From: Actinomycetes bacterium
GTDB taxonomy: Bacteria > Actinomycetota > Thermoleophilia > RBG-16-64-13
Reading direction: 5' to 3'
NCBI GenBank assembly: GCA_024637035.1
Contig: JAGXFW010000012.1
Coordinates: forward strand, 1-64,000
DNA length: 64,000 nt
Shown here: positions 27,311 to 36,721 of the stretch, piece after piece
Position numbering within the stretch: position 1 is the stretch's first letter
Layout of the letters: the number at the start of each line of letters is the position of its first letter
The notes under the pieces: model-generated
Database searches by the model: none
What the model was told of the DNA's origin: nothing
Seen by the model: only the letters and a program-made list of their open reading frames with translations
Program-made: the position numbers and the translations under genes

Positions 27311-28641
27311 TGAGCGGCCCCCCGGGCGTCGACAACTCCCCCGGCGTCGACGGCGCACCGCGGACCGGGCACCTGGAACCCGAAGATGCCTCAGAACGCG
27401 ACATCTTCGGTCTGCGGCGGAACGTGTTCGTCGCGGGCGTGGTGTCGTTCTTCATGGACATGAGTTCGGAGATGGTCTATCCGCTCGTGCCGCTGTTCCT
27501 CGCCTCGGTGCTCGGTGTCAACAAGTCGCTCATCGGGCTGATCGAGGGGATCGCCGAGACCACAGCGAGCTTGGTGAAGGTAGGCTCCGGCTGGTATAGC
27601 GACCACATCGGGCGCCGCAAGGCGCTCATGGGCGCGGGGTACGGCATCTCGGCCATAAGTCGGATCGGCCTTGCTCTCGCGGGCACCTGGGGGCACGTAC
27701 TGGGAGCGCGGTTCGTGGACCGCGCGGGGAAGGGTGTGCGCACGGCCCCGCGCGACGCCATCATCGCCGACTCCAGCACCACGAAGAACCTGGGACGCAG
27801 CTTCGGCTTCCACAGGGCGATGGACCAGTTCGGAGCCGTGCTCGGCCCGGCAGTGGCGTTCCTCGTGCTGACCGCTCGGCCGGGTGGCTACCGCGCCGTC
27901 TTCTGGCTGAGCCTGATCCCGGGCCTTCTGGCCGTTGCCGTCGTTGTCTTCTTCATCAAGGAACGGCGCGTGCCTGCGAACCGGCGGGTTCGCGGGGGCT
28001 CGGCGGATCGCTCCGCAGATGGGCCTGGAGGCGCGTCCGCCCATGACGCCGCCGACTCCGGCTCCGGCTGGGGGATACGTCGCAAGGTGGCCCGGCTTCG
28101 TGGTCCCCTCTTGGGATATCTCGCGGTGACGGGGCTCTTCTCGCTGGGCAACTTCTCCGACGCATTCTTGATCCTGCGTGCCCAGGACCTGGGGCTTGCG
28201 GCCGCATTCATCCCCTTGGCCTACCTGTTGTTCAATCTGGTCTACTCTGCGCTGTCGGTGCCGGCCGGGCTCCTGGCCGACCGATATGGTCGGCGTTCCG
28301 TGCTGGCCCTCGGATACCTTCTCTTCGCGGCCACTCAAGCGGGGCTGGGGGCGGCCGACCGCCCTGGGCACGTATGGGTGTTGTTCGCCCTGTACGGTGT
28401 CTACATGGGTGTCGCCGACGGAACCGGGCGGGCTCTACTCGCTGAACTCGCGCCGGTGGAGCGGCGTGCCACTGCCTTCGGGGCCTACCATGCGGTGGCC
28501 GGCGTCACGGCACTGCCGGCCAGTGTGCTGGCGGGTGTTCTCTGGGATCGGGTATCGCCGGCCGCTCCGTTCTGGGTGGGAGCGGGCACGGCACTAGCCG
28601 CCGCCGGGCTGTTGCTTCTGGTGGTGCCTGCGCGAACCTGA
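27310..28641 (+). CDS. MFS transporter
   Basis: 12-TM-like; SSEMVYPLVPLFLASVLGVNKSLIGLIEGIAE, DRAGKGVRTAPRDAIIADS. Confidence 0.9.
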   Translation: MSGPPGVDNSPGVDGAPRTGHLEPEDASERDIFGLRRNVFVAGVVSFFMDMSSEMVYPLVPLFLASVLGVNKSLIGLIEGIAETTASLVKVGSGWYSDHIGRRKALMGAGYGISAISRIGLALAGTWGHVLGARFVDRAGKGVRTAPRDAIIADSSTTKNLGRSFGFHRAMDQFGAVLGPAVAFLVLTARPGGYRAVFWLSLIPGLLAVAVVVFFIKERRVPANRRVRGGSADRSADGPGGASAHDAADSGSGWGIRRKVARLRGPLLGYLAVTGLFSLGNFSDAFLILRAQDLGLAAAFIPLAYLLFNLVYSALSVPAGLLADRYGRRSVLALGYLLFAATQAGLGAADRPGHVWVLFALYGVYMGVADGTGRALLAELAPVERRATAFGAYHAVAGVTALPASVLAGVLWDRVSPAAPFWVGAGTALAAAGLLLLVVPART

Positions 28642-28679
28642 GGCGCGGTGCGTTCCGTGTGCCGCTGCACCCGCCGTGC

Positions 28680-29411
28680 CTAGAAGCGGGCCACCAACGG
28701 CAGCAGTTCCTGGTGGTCGCGGATGACCGCGTCGGCGCTCGGCGGGTCCTCGTGGTCGTTCACAGCCGCGAACCGCACCGCGCGCATGCCCATGCCGAGG
28801 GCACCGGCGATATCGGTGCGGGGCGTGTCGCCGACGTGAAGCGCGTGCCCGGGGAGCACCCCCATCTCGGCCAGGGTCTTCTCGAACATGCGTGGGTCGG
28901 GCTTGGGGTAGCCGGTCTCGTCTGAGAACGTGAGGCTCGAGAAGTAGTCGAGGAGGCCGTCGCGTTCGAGGAATCCCGTCAGAATCCGCCCGGGAGTGAG
29001 ACCTGTGTCGGAGATCAGACCCATCTTGACTCCCCCCGCGGCCAAAGCGGGGATCGCCTCAGCCGCCCCCGGGAGCAGACGCAGGGTGACGTGGGCCCCG
29101 AGTTCTTCGATGCGCAGCGCGGTGCGTTCAGCGATGCCGTTGCACGGCTCGAGGCCGAATTGCTCGAGGACGTGGAGCACGTGGTCGTAGGCACCGTAGT
29201 GGCGTCCGGATCGCCATGCGTCCAAGTACGAGTCGAAGCTCGTGTGCTGGGCGAGCCTGAGTGCTTCGACGTCCGGCGTACCATCGCCACAGGCTTGGAC
29301 CGCCTCGCTCAACACCGCGAGCCTGAGGGCGCGGGATCCCTCGTCGGGTGCGAGATGGGAATCGGTATAGAGGGTGTTCCAGAAGTCGAACGTGATGCCA
29401 TCGATGGACAT
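28680..29411 (-). CDS. HAD family hydrolase
   Basis: ITFDFWNTLYTDSH, GLISDTGLTPG, HVGDTPRTDIAGALGMGM. Confidence 0.88.
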   Translation of the reverse strand: MSIDGITFDFWNTLYTDSHLAPDEGSRALRLAVLSEAVQACGDGTPDVEALRLAQHTSFDSYLDAWRSGRHYGAYDHVLHVLEQFGLEPCNGIAERTALRIEELGAHVTLRLLPGAAEAIPALAAGGVKMGLISDTGLTPGRILTGFLERDGLLDYFSSLTFSDETGYPKPDPRMFEKTLAEMGVLPGHALHVGDTPRTDIAGALGMGMRAVRFAAVNDHEDPPSADAVIRDHQELLPLVARF

Positions 29412-29482
29412 GCGCTCTCCGCGGTAGGCATTGCCGGTGAGGTTTCGAGTATACCCACCCCGGCGGACGGACAGACGCAGTC

Positions 29483-30256
29483 TCAGTCCACGGTCGCGCG
29501 ACCGTCCCCCGTGATCGGTATCGCCGGCCCGAGGAACCGGGGCTCGGAACCCAGCACGTGCAGTTGGAGTACGGCTTTGCAGCGCGCGAACCATTCGCGT
29601 ATCCGTAGTCGATCCAAGCCGCGATAGGGGCGGAGGTCGGCCGGGACTCCCGTGACCTGCAGGCCCAACGCTCGCGCCGTGTACACGGCCCTGTCCAAGT
29701 GGAACTGCTGGGTGACCACCAGGGCGTCCTCCACCACGAACACGTCGCGGGCCCGGTACATGGTTTCGAAGGTGCTGAAGCCGGCATGGTCCATGAACAC
29801 GTCCTCGGGTGGCACGCCATGTTCCATGACGTAGGTCCGCATGGCGTTGACCTCGTCGTAGGGGACAGTGCCGTGGTCGCCGCTCAGCAGCAGCTTCCTG
29901 ACTTTGCCCGACTCGTAGAGCTCGATGCCGGTCTGCAGACGGTCGGCCAGCATCGGCGAAGGCCGGCCGTCGGCCCCGACACTGGCGCCCAGGACGATCG
30001 CCACCTGGGCGGAGGGAGCCTGGTCCACGGAGGGCACCACGTACGCGCCTCCCCGGGCGACCACATAGGCGTTGGCGGCGACCGTTCCGGTGATCGCGAC
30101 GAGGATCGCCCCGGCCGCGACTACCGCCGACCGTCGCAATAGTGTGCCGATGCGCGAGCCTCGACCGCTCGAGTCCTCGCGCGTGGCGGGAGGACTCGCC
30201 CCGGTGACGTCGAGGGTGGGGGCGGCGGGGTGTCGGGGTCGCGTACGCATGGTCAT
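29483..30256 (-). CDS. YdcF/SanA-family (DUF218) protein
   Basis: VAIVLGASVGADGRPSPMLADRLQTGIELYESGKVRKLLLSGDHG. Confidence 0.85.
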   Translation of the reverse strand: MTMRTRPRHPAAPTLDVTGASPPATREDSSGRGSRIGTLLRRSAVVAAGAILVAITGTVAANAYVVARGGAYVVPSVDQAPSAQVAIVLGASVGADGRPSPMLADRLQTGIELYESGKVRKLLLSGDHGTVPYDEVNAMRTYVMEHGVPPEDVFMDHAGFSTFETMYRARDVFVVEDALVVTQQFHLDRAVYTARALGLQVTGVPADLRPYRGLDRLRIREWFARCKAVLQLHVLGSEPRFLGPAIPITGDGRATVD

Positions 30257-30320
30257 CCGGTCAGTGTACCAACGACCGCGCGTGCGCATCTCTGGGCCCC
30301 CGGGCCCCGGCTCAGATGAC

Positions 30321-30347
30321 GCGAAGCCGCCTTTGGGGCGGCTTCGC
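30321..30347. terminator. Strong stem-loop between 29483- and 30396- genes
   Basis: GCGAAGCCGCC-TTTGG-GGCGGCTTCGC. Confidence 0.55.
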
Positions 30348-30395
30348 GCGGGGGTCCGGGTGTTGGTGTGGTTCGTGTAGTGCTGACGGCCGTGC

Positions 30396-31232
30396 CTAGT
30401 GGCGGTCCCGACCGGATCTCTCGAACCTGGCCTTTTCCTTCTCCAGGTCGCGCATGCCGTTGTCGTGATGGTCCTTGCTCTTGCTACCCTCATGCTCGGG
30501 TCCGCGGTCCTCGTGCTCACGGTCCTGATACTCGTCGTCCTCGTGCTCGTCGTCCTGGCCGACCGTCGTTGTCGTGGTGGGACGGACCGTCGTCGACGTC
30601 GTAGTCGGCGGCACCGTGGTGGACGTGGTGGGAGGCACCGTGGTGGACGTGGTGGGCATCGGCGCCGTCACCACGGAGGAGGCGGAGCCATTCAGGGTGC
30701 TGTTGGTGCTGTCGACCCAATACACGGTGTACGAGGCGCCGTCCGCCGGCACGGTGAGGGTTCCCGGGCCGGAGCCACTCGCCACTTTGCCTCCACCACT
30801 GGAGAACGCGCCCCAGCCCTCGCCGTTGCTGTGGGCCGTGGAACCAGAGATCGCGAACGTGGCAGTTGTGGCGGTCTGGCTCTGCAGCGAGGTGGATATG
30901 CTCACGGTTGCGTCAGAGTTGTGACAGCCGCTGCACGCGCTCGAATATCCTGGCACAGATTGGGCTGCCGGGGCCAAAGACGACAGGATCACAAGACCGG
31001 CGACCGGGATGAGCGGCAGGAAGAGCAGCGCGCGCTTCCGTCTTCCGTTCCGGCGACCGGTGGGCGGCGAAGGTGGGGCAGGCGGGGCAGGCGGCGCTGC
31101 GATCGGTTCCGCCACGCCCGGTAGGTTCCGCCTTCTCTTCGCGGTCTCAGTCGGCGGGTTCAATGATGCTGTGGCCATCATGCCCGCGACCGGCACGAGG
31201 GGCAAGAACAGCAGTGCACGTTTCCATCTCAC
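30396..31232 (-). CDS. Secreted/anchored protein with duplicated N-terminal hydrophobic segment, one CXXCH, Thr-rich linker and D/E/H-rich tail
   Basis: GTG start with AAGGAGAAG upstream. RWKRALLFLPLVPVAGMM and RRKRALLFLPLIPVAGLV; CSGCHN; TTSTTVPPTTTSTTV; DDEHEDDEYQDREHEDRGPEHEG. Confidence 0.7.
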   Translation of the reverse strand: MRWKRALLFLPLVPVAGMMATASLNPPTETAKRRRNLPGVAEPIAAPPAPPAPPSPPTGRRNGRRKRALLFLPLIPVAGLVILSSLAPAAQSVPGYSSACSGCHNSDATVSISTSLQSQTATTATFAISGSTAHSNGEGWGAFSSGGGKVASGSGPGTLTVPADGASYTVYWVDSTNSTLNGSASSVVTAPMPTTSTTVPPTTSTTVPPTTTSTTVRPTTTTTVGQDDEHEDDEYQDREHEDRGPEHEGSKSKDHHDNGMRDLEKEKARFERSGRDRH

Positions 31233-31395
31233 GCTTTCTTCTCCTTCTCGGGGAAGCAGGGTGCGGCATAATAATTGCGTGCCGACGTGAGAAGAACGTT
31301 GGAGGCCTGTGAGACTTCTCTCAGCTCGGGGTGTCAGTCGCGCGTGGGCCGGCGGGAGCGGGCCGGCGGGAGCGGGAGGTTCGAATCGTGATGGT

Positions 31396-32871
31396 TCAGT
31401 GCCCGCGAACGGGGCTCTTTCGCTTGCCGCTCTGTCTGTCTCGTCCGGCCGCCTCGAGGGCGCGATCGCGCCGCAAGGGTAACTCAAGCGTGAAGACCGC
31501 TCCGCCCGCGGGGTGGTTCGCCGCGGCAAGCCTTCCTCCGTGGCGGAGCGCGAGGCGGGCGGCGATCGTGAGCCCCAACCCGCTTCCGCCGCCTTCTTGC
31601 GCGTCTCGCGAATTGCGGTTCCGGTAGAAGCGATCGAACACTCGGGGCAGATCGGAGTCCGGCACCCCTGGTCCGTCGTCCTTCACCTGGACGCGTACCA
31701 TCCCTCCGTCGATCGTGCAGCGGACGTCGATAGAGCCGCCGGTGGCGGTCGCGTTGACCGCGTTGCTGAGTAGGTTCAGCAAGGCCTGCAGAAGCATGTC
31801 CCGGTCGCCGCGCACAGATGCGTTCTCGGCTCGCTCCAGCGTGAACTCGCGGGGAGCGAGCCCGCGAGCGCGGGTGACGGCCTCTTCGGCCAGTTCGCTC
31901 AGGTCGAGCGGTCCGAAAGGTCGCATCGCTCCGGCGTCCAAGCGGGCCAGGGAGAGCAAGTCGTCCACCAGCCGGCTCATGCGCTCAAGCTCGTCCATCA
32001 CCAACACGAGCGATTCCTGTTGCGACGGGACGAGCTCGGCTTCCATGCCCATCACCTCGAGGTGACCTCGGATGATCGTGAGGGGCGTCCGTAGTTCGTG
32101 GGAGGCGTCCGCTGTGAAGTGCTTCTGCTCGGCGAACGCGTTCTCCAGTCGGTCGAGCATGTCGTTGAGAGCGGTCACCATGAGACCGACGTCGTCCTCC
32201 GGCCCATCGTAGTCCACGCGCTGGGAGAGTGAAGATTGGGTGATGGTCTGAGTCGTCTTCGCTACCTGGTGCAGCGGTCCCAGGCTGGCGCGAGCCACCC
32301 ACGCCGAGAGACTCGCGCCCACGGTGGTCACCAGGATGCTGGCGATCAGCAGGGTCCTCAACAGAGCCGCCGCCACCTCTTTCGTGGGTGCGGTCGGTAG
32401 GGCGGCTTGGAATGTCGCTACGGCCTGCCCGTCGGTGTCGAGCACAGGCACGGTGGCGGTGCGGTATTCGTCGCCTTCGAAGACGAGAGTCGCGAACCGG
32501 CGGATGGGGTGACCTTCATCGGTTCCGATCGAGTTATCGGGGGCATCCTCCAGTGGGAATGAGGAGTTGGAGATCACCTTGCCGCCGGAGAAGCGCACCA
32601 GGAGGATGGCGGCGGACTCAGTGCCACCGCCCACGCGTCCGGTCAGATAGGCGCGCGTAGCTTCCTCGAGGTCGCCTGTCGAGTAGGCCGGGGCGGTCTG
32701 AAGAGCGGCTACGAAGGCTGAGGACTCCTGCATGAGAGTGCGGTCGAGGTCCGATGCCAGCCGGCGGCTCAGGAGGATGTATCCCACACTGGTCAGGAGG
32801 AGGGAGCCCAACGCGAGCACCAAGGTGACGGCGAGGGCCACCCGGGCGCTCGCCGAGAGCCGTCTAGTCAC
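31396..32871 (-). CDS. Sensor histidine kinase (HAMP, HisKA, HATPase)
   Basis: HFTADASHELRTPLTIIRGHLEVM, DDGPGVPDSDLPRVFDRFYR, GGGSGLGLTIA. GTG start overlaps the response regulator stop. Confidence 0.93.
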   Translation of the reverse strand: MTRRLSASARVALAVTLVLALGSLLLTSVGYILLSRRLASDLDRTLMQESSAFVAALQTAPAYSTGDLEEATRAYLTGRVGGGTESAAILLVRFSGGKVISNSSFPLEDAPDNSIGTDEGHPIRRFATLVFEGDEYRTATVPVLDTDGQAVATFQAALPTAPTKEVAAALLRTLLIASILVTTVGASLSAWVARASLGPLHQVAKTTQTITQSSLSQRVDYDGPEDDVGLMVTALNDMLDRLENAFAEQKHFTADASHELRTPLTIIRGHLEVMGMEAELVPSQQESLVLVMDELERMSRLVDDLLSLARLDAGAMRPFGPLDLSELAEEAVTRARGLAPREFTLERAENASVRGDRDMLLQALLNLLSNAVNATATGGSIDVRCTIDGGMVRVQVKDDGPGVPDSDLPRVFDRFYRNRNSRDAQEGGGSGLGLTIAARLALRHGGRLAAANHPAGGAVFTLELPLRRDRALEAAGRDRQSGKRKSPVRGH

Positions 32872-33532
32872 TGCGAACACGATATCCGGCTCCGCGTACC
32901 GTCTCGATGGGCGAGTCGACTCCCGGGATGTCCAGCTTCTTGCGGAGGTAACGCACGTACACGTCCACCACATTGCTTGACGTGTGGTAGGTGGCACCCC
33001 AGACGGCCTGCAACAGCTGTTCGCGACTCAGTACCTGCCCGGGGTGGCGCATCAAGTACTCGAGGAGGGTGAACTCTCGCGTGGTGAGACGGACCTTCAG
33101 GTCGCTTCGCACTACGGTGCGCGCCCGGGTGTCCAAGGTCAAGGTCCCCACCTTGATGGTGTCGGAACGCTCTTGGTCCTGACGCGTGAGGGCCCGGATG
33201 CGGGCCGAGAGCTCGGCCAAGGCGAAGGGCTTTGTGAGGTAGTCGTTCGCCCCACTGTCCAGCAACTCGACCTTGTCCTCCACCTCGCCCAGTGCGCTCA
33301 GCACGAGCACGGGTGTCGACTGATCGTGGGCCCTCAGAGCTCGAAGGACCTGCCGTCCGTTGGAGTCGGGCAGAAGTAGATCGAGCAGTACGAGATCGTA
33401 GGTCTCGTACTGCACGAGTCCGATGGCATCGCGCCCCGTCGCAGCGCGTTCCACGGCATGACCTTCTGATCCAAGCCCCCTCGTGACGAAAGACGCGATG
33501 CGATCCTCGTCTTCCACCAGCAGTATTCTCAC
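32864..33532 (-). CDS. Response regulator transcription factor (OmpR family)
   Basis: MRILLVEDEDRIASFVTRGL, DLVLLDLLLPD, LTTREFTLLEYLMRHPGQVLSREQLLQAVWG. Confidence 0.95.
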   Translation of the reverse strand: MRILLVEDEDRIASFVTRGLGSEGHAVERAATGRDAIGLVQYETYDLVLLDLLLPDSNGRQVLRALRAHDQSTPVLVLSALGEVEDKVELLDSGANDYLTKPFALAELSARIRALTRQDQERSDTIKVGTLTLDTRARTVVRSDLKVRLTTREFTLLEYLMRHPGQVLSREQLLQAVWGATYHTSSNVVDVYVRYLRKKLDIPGVDSPIETVRGAGYRVRSD

Positions 33533-33535
33533 GGC

Positions 33536-34210
33536 TCAGTCCTTGCCATCGTCGTGCGTCTCGCGGCTTTTGCTATCGGTCTCGCGGATCTTGGGACGGA
33601 TGACCTCGTGGTCGTGTTCATCGTCGCGCGATTCAGACCCGGTGCTCGTGTACGTTTCCTTCGCGCGGGACGTCGTGGTCGTCACCGGCCTCGTGCTCGC
33701 CGTTGACGGCTTTGCGCTCGTCGTGGTGGTGCCCGCGGCGGAGGCGACGGGGGCGGTGGTGACACGGATGGTCGAGGTGCCCTCACTGGTTCGCTCGCCG
33801 CCCGGCGTGAGCTTGTCCGGCACAAAGTCCGCGGAAGGTGGGCGCGGTGGCAGACTCGTCTCGGGGGCGCCAGTGGTCCGATCGCCCTCGATTGACGCAC
33901 CAGCCGGAAGAGCCGCTGCTGTCATGGACGCAGGCCCTGGTTCGGGCTCTTGCTCGGGCTCCTGTGCCGGATCATGTTCCGGCGCGCGGGCCGGTGGGAA
34001 CGGGTCCGCGAACGAGGTGGAGAAAGCGGTGACGTTCCCCGGTCTAGGGTTGGCTTCCGCCGGGGCGATCGACGTGAGAAGCACGGGCAGCGATCCCGCG
34101 TTGGGCCCCTCGCTGATAGCGAAGAGCCCCCCTACAGCAAGAAGAGTGAGCATAGCGGCAGCCATGATCGCGACTGCGGTCAGGGCGCGCTTCATAAGGC
34201 GTTCGGTCAT
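33536..34210 (-). CDS. Secreted Thr/Pro-rich protein with D/E/H-rich tail
   Basis: MTERLMKRALTAVAIMAAAMLTLLAVGGLFA signal anchor; TTTTSAKPSTASTRPVTTTT; SRDDEHDHEVIRPKIRETDSKSRETHDDGKD. Confidence 0.65.
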   Translation of the reverse strand: MTERLMKRALTAVAIMAAAMLTLLAVGGLFAISEGPNAGSLPVLLTSIAPAEANPRPGNVTAFSTSFADPFPPARAPEHDPAQEPEQEPEPGPASMTAAALPAGASIEGDRTTGAPETSLPPRPPSADFVPDKLTPGGERTSEGTSTIRVTTAPVASAAGTTTTSAKPSTASTRPVTTTTSRAKETYTSTGSESRDDEHDHEVIRPKIRETDSKSRETHDDGKD

Positions 34211-34511
34211 GGGCCGCCTCCAGGCGTACTGTGTTCCTAGCTCACGGGAGCAGGGCATCCGCTGCGACTTCCGCCTCCGAGTCTCCTCGTTTCTCATGAA
34301 GCCCACGTGAGAGAAGGATGAGGAATGTCTCACGAAGGGCCGGAGTGGCGCGGGGCTGCTACGGAGCATTATCTCCCCGAACGCCCATATCCAACCCAGT
34401 GCCCATTCCCACCCGTTCGCCGGGGCTTGGTAGGCGGTCCGCAGCGGCTGATACAATCTAGGACTTCCGAAGTAGGCGTATCGCTGCATAGGACTGGAGG
34501 ACCGACCGACC

Positions 34512-35789
34512 ATGGCGATGACCATCACCGAGAAGATCCTGGCCAGGGCGGCCGGTCGTGACACTGTGGAGCCTGGCGATCTGATCATGGCCCGGGTCGA
34601 TTTTTGCCTAGGCAACGACATCACCGCCCCTGTCGCCATCGACGAGTTCGAGAAGGCCGGCTTCGACACGGTCTTCGACCCTGAGCGCATCGCGCTCATC
34701 CCCGATCACTTCACGCCGAACAAAGACATCAAGACGGCGCAGCTCGTGAAGCAGATGCGGGAGTTCTCGGCCCGTCACGGCATCACACACTTCTATGACG
34801 TGGGGCGCGTAGGAGTCGAGCATGCCCTGCTCCCGGAGATGGGCTTGGTCGGCCCGGGCGATGTGGTCATCGGTGCCGACTCGCACACCTGCACGTACGG
34901 CGCCTTGGGCGCTTTCGCCACCGGTGTGGGCTCCACGGATCTGGCGGGCGCCATGGCAACGGGCCAGGTGTGGTTCCGAGTGCCCGAATCGGTGAAGTTC
35001 GTCTTCGACGGCGAACTCTCGCCCTGGGTGACGGGCAAGGACCTCATCCTCTACACCATCGGCAACATCGGGGTCGATGGAGCCCTCTACCTAGCCATGG
35101 AGTTCACCGGTTCCGCTATCTCAGGTCTTTCGATGGACTCCCGCTTCTCAATGGCGAACATGGCCATCGAAGCCGGGGGGAAGAACGGCATCATCGCGGC
35201 CGACGCGACCACGCGTGCCTACGTGGAGGGACGCTTCCGGCGCGAACCCGTGTACGTCGAGTCGGACCAAGGCGCCGGGTACGCCTGGGAACGCCGCTGG
35301 TCCGCCGCCGATATCCCGCTGATGGTCGCCAAGCCCCATCTCCCCTCGAACACTCAGCCCGCCGACGAACTCACCGGCACGGGCATCGACCAGGTGATCA
35401 TCGGCAGCTGCACGAACGGCCGCATCGAAGACCTGCGCATGGCGGCTGAAGTGCTGCGCGGGCAGAAGGTGCACAAGGACGTGCGGTGCATCGTCATCCC
35501 CGCTACCCAGGCCATCTGGAAACAAGCCATGGACGAAGGACTGTTCGATGTGTTCCTGGAGGCCGAGGCGGTAGTGTCCGCACCCACCTGCGGCCCCTGC
35601 CTGGGTGGTCACATGGGTATCCTGGCCGAGGGCGAGGTTGCTGTAGCAACCACCAACCGCAACTTCGTGGGTCGCATGGGACACCCCGCGAGCGAGGTCT
35701 ACCTGGCGGGTCCCTATGTGGCCGCCGCCAGCGCCGTGGCCGGCCACGTCGCGACCCCCGAACAGATCGGCACGAGGAGGGCGGTATGA
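34512..35789 (+). CDS. leuC: 3-isopropylmalate/homoaconitate dehydratase large subunit
   Basis: VIGADSHTCTYGALGAFATGVGSTD, IIGSCTNGRIEDLR, APTCGPCLGGHMG. Confidence 0.93.
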   Translation: MAMTITEKILARAAGRDTVEPGDLIMARVDFCLGNDITAPVAIDEFEKAGFDTVFDPERIALIPDHFTPNKDIKTAQLVKQMREFSARHGITHFYDVGRVGVEHALLPEMGLVGPGDVVIGADSHTCTYGALGAFATGVGSTDLAGAMATGQVWFRVPESVKFVFDGELSPWVTGKDLILYTIGNIGVDGALYLAMEFTGSAISGLSMDSRFSMANMAIEAGGKNGIIAADATTRAYVEGRFRREPVYVESDQGAGYAWERRWSAADIPLMVAKPHLPSNTQPADELTGTGIDQVIIGSCTNGRIEDLRMAAEVLRGQKVHKDVRCIVIPATQAIWKQAMDEGLFDVFLEAEAVVSAPTCGPCLGGHMGILAEGEVAVATTNRNFVGRMGHPASEVYLAGPYVAAASAVAGHVATPEQIGTRRAV

Positions 35790-36331
35790 GCGCGAGCGCT
35801 CCGAACAACGAACTGGGAGCCGTTCCCGGTGGCAGCGCCGTGATCACCGGGCACGCCTGGACCTTCGGCCGTGATGTCGACACCGACCTCATCATCGCCG
35901 CTCGCTACCTCAACATGAAGACGGCCGAGGAGTTGGCGGCGCACCTCATGGAAGACGCCGACCCCGAGTTCCCGCAGAAGGTACGCCCGGGCGATATCCT
36001 GGTGGCCGACGAGAACTTCGGCTGCGGCTCCAGTCGGGAGCACGCGCCCATGGCTATCAAGGGCGCCGGCATACCGTTGGTGATCGCCAAGAGCTTCGCC
36101 CGCATCTTCTATCGCAACGCCTTCAACACCGGCCTGCCCATCCTGGTGGCGCCGGAGGCCGTCGACGGCATCGACGAGGGCGACGAGGTCGAGGTGGACC
36201 TCTCCACCGGGTGCATCCGCAACCTGACCTCGGGCAAGGAGTTCGAAGCCGAACCGCTACCTTCGTTCATGCAGGAGTTGGTGTCCGCGGGGGGGCTCTT
36301 GCCGTTTCTGAAGGGGCGCGTGCAGGGGTAG
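35786..36331 (+). CDS. leuD: 3-isopropylmalate dehydratase small subunit
   Basis: TFGRDVDTDLIIAARYLN, GDILVADENFGCGSSREHAPMAIKGAG. ATG overlaps the leuC stop. Confidence 0.93.
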   Translation: MSASAPNNELGAVPGGSAVITGHAWTFGRDVDTDLIIAARYLNMKTAEELAAHLMEDADPEFPQKVRPGDILVADENFGCGSSREHAPMAIKGAGIPLVIAKSFARIFYRNAFNTGLPILVAPEAVDGIDEGDEVEVDLSTGCIRNLTSGKEFEAEPLPSFMQELVSAGGLLPFLKGRVQG

Positions 36332-36360
36332 GCGTTCGTTCCTCGCCCTCACTCTCCTTC

Positions 36361-36606
36361 GTGCCGGAGTCGACGTCGATCGTCAAGATGGGCGCGGTCG
36401 CCGACGAGTTGGCCGATTCGATCGAGGTCGTCAGGGCGGGGGTGGAGGAGGCCGCGCGGAGTCAGCCGGTGTTCGAGTTGAAAGAAGCTTGCGTCGTCCT
36501 GAATCTAGGGACCACGAGCGAGGGCAAGGTGCAGGTGATAGTTGGCGGCGGAGTCGCGGAGGAGAACGTGCACACCGTGAAGCTCACGCTTGGTTCCGCG
36601 GGCTGA
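36361..36606 (+). CDS. Small protein resembling trypsin-co-occurring (trypco2-type) domain
   Basis: ADELADSIEVVRAGVEEAARSQPVFELKEACVVLNLGTTSEGKVQVIVGGGVAEENVHTVKLTLGSAG. Family assignment from memory; GTG start uncertain. Confidence 0.5.
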   Translation: MPESTSIVKMGAVADELADSIEVVRAGVEEAARSQPVFELKEACVVLNLGTTSEGKVQVIVGGGVAEENVHTVKLTLGSAG

Positions 36607-36721
36607 TCGCAGCGCGATCTGGACGCGCTCGCGGGGCGATGTCCGTCTAGAGCGCGGATGCGTGTGGTGCATCGGCGGCCCGCACTGCCATGCCAGGCGG
36701 GCCTCGGCACCACGGCGCTCT

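Noticed and set aside
30560-30680. Repeated gtggtggacgtggtgggaggcacc units considered as a CRISPR-like or regulatory array
   Set aside because: They encode the Thr/Pro-rich linker (TTSTTVPPTTTSTTV) of the minus-strand protein; coding low complexity.
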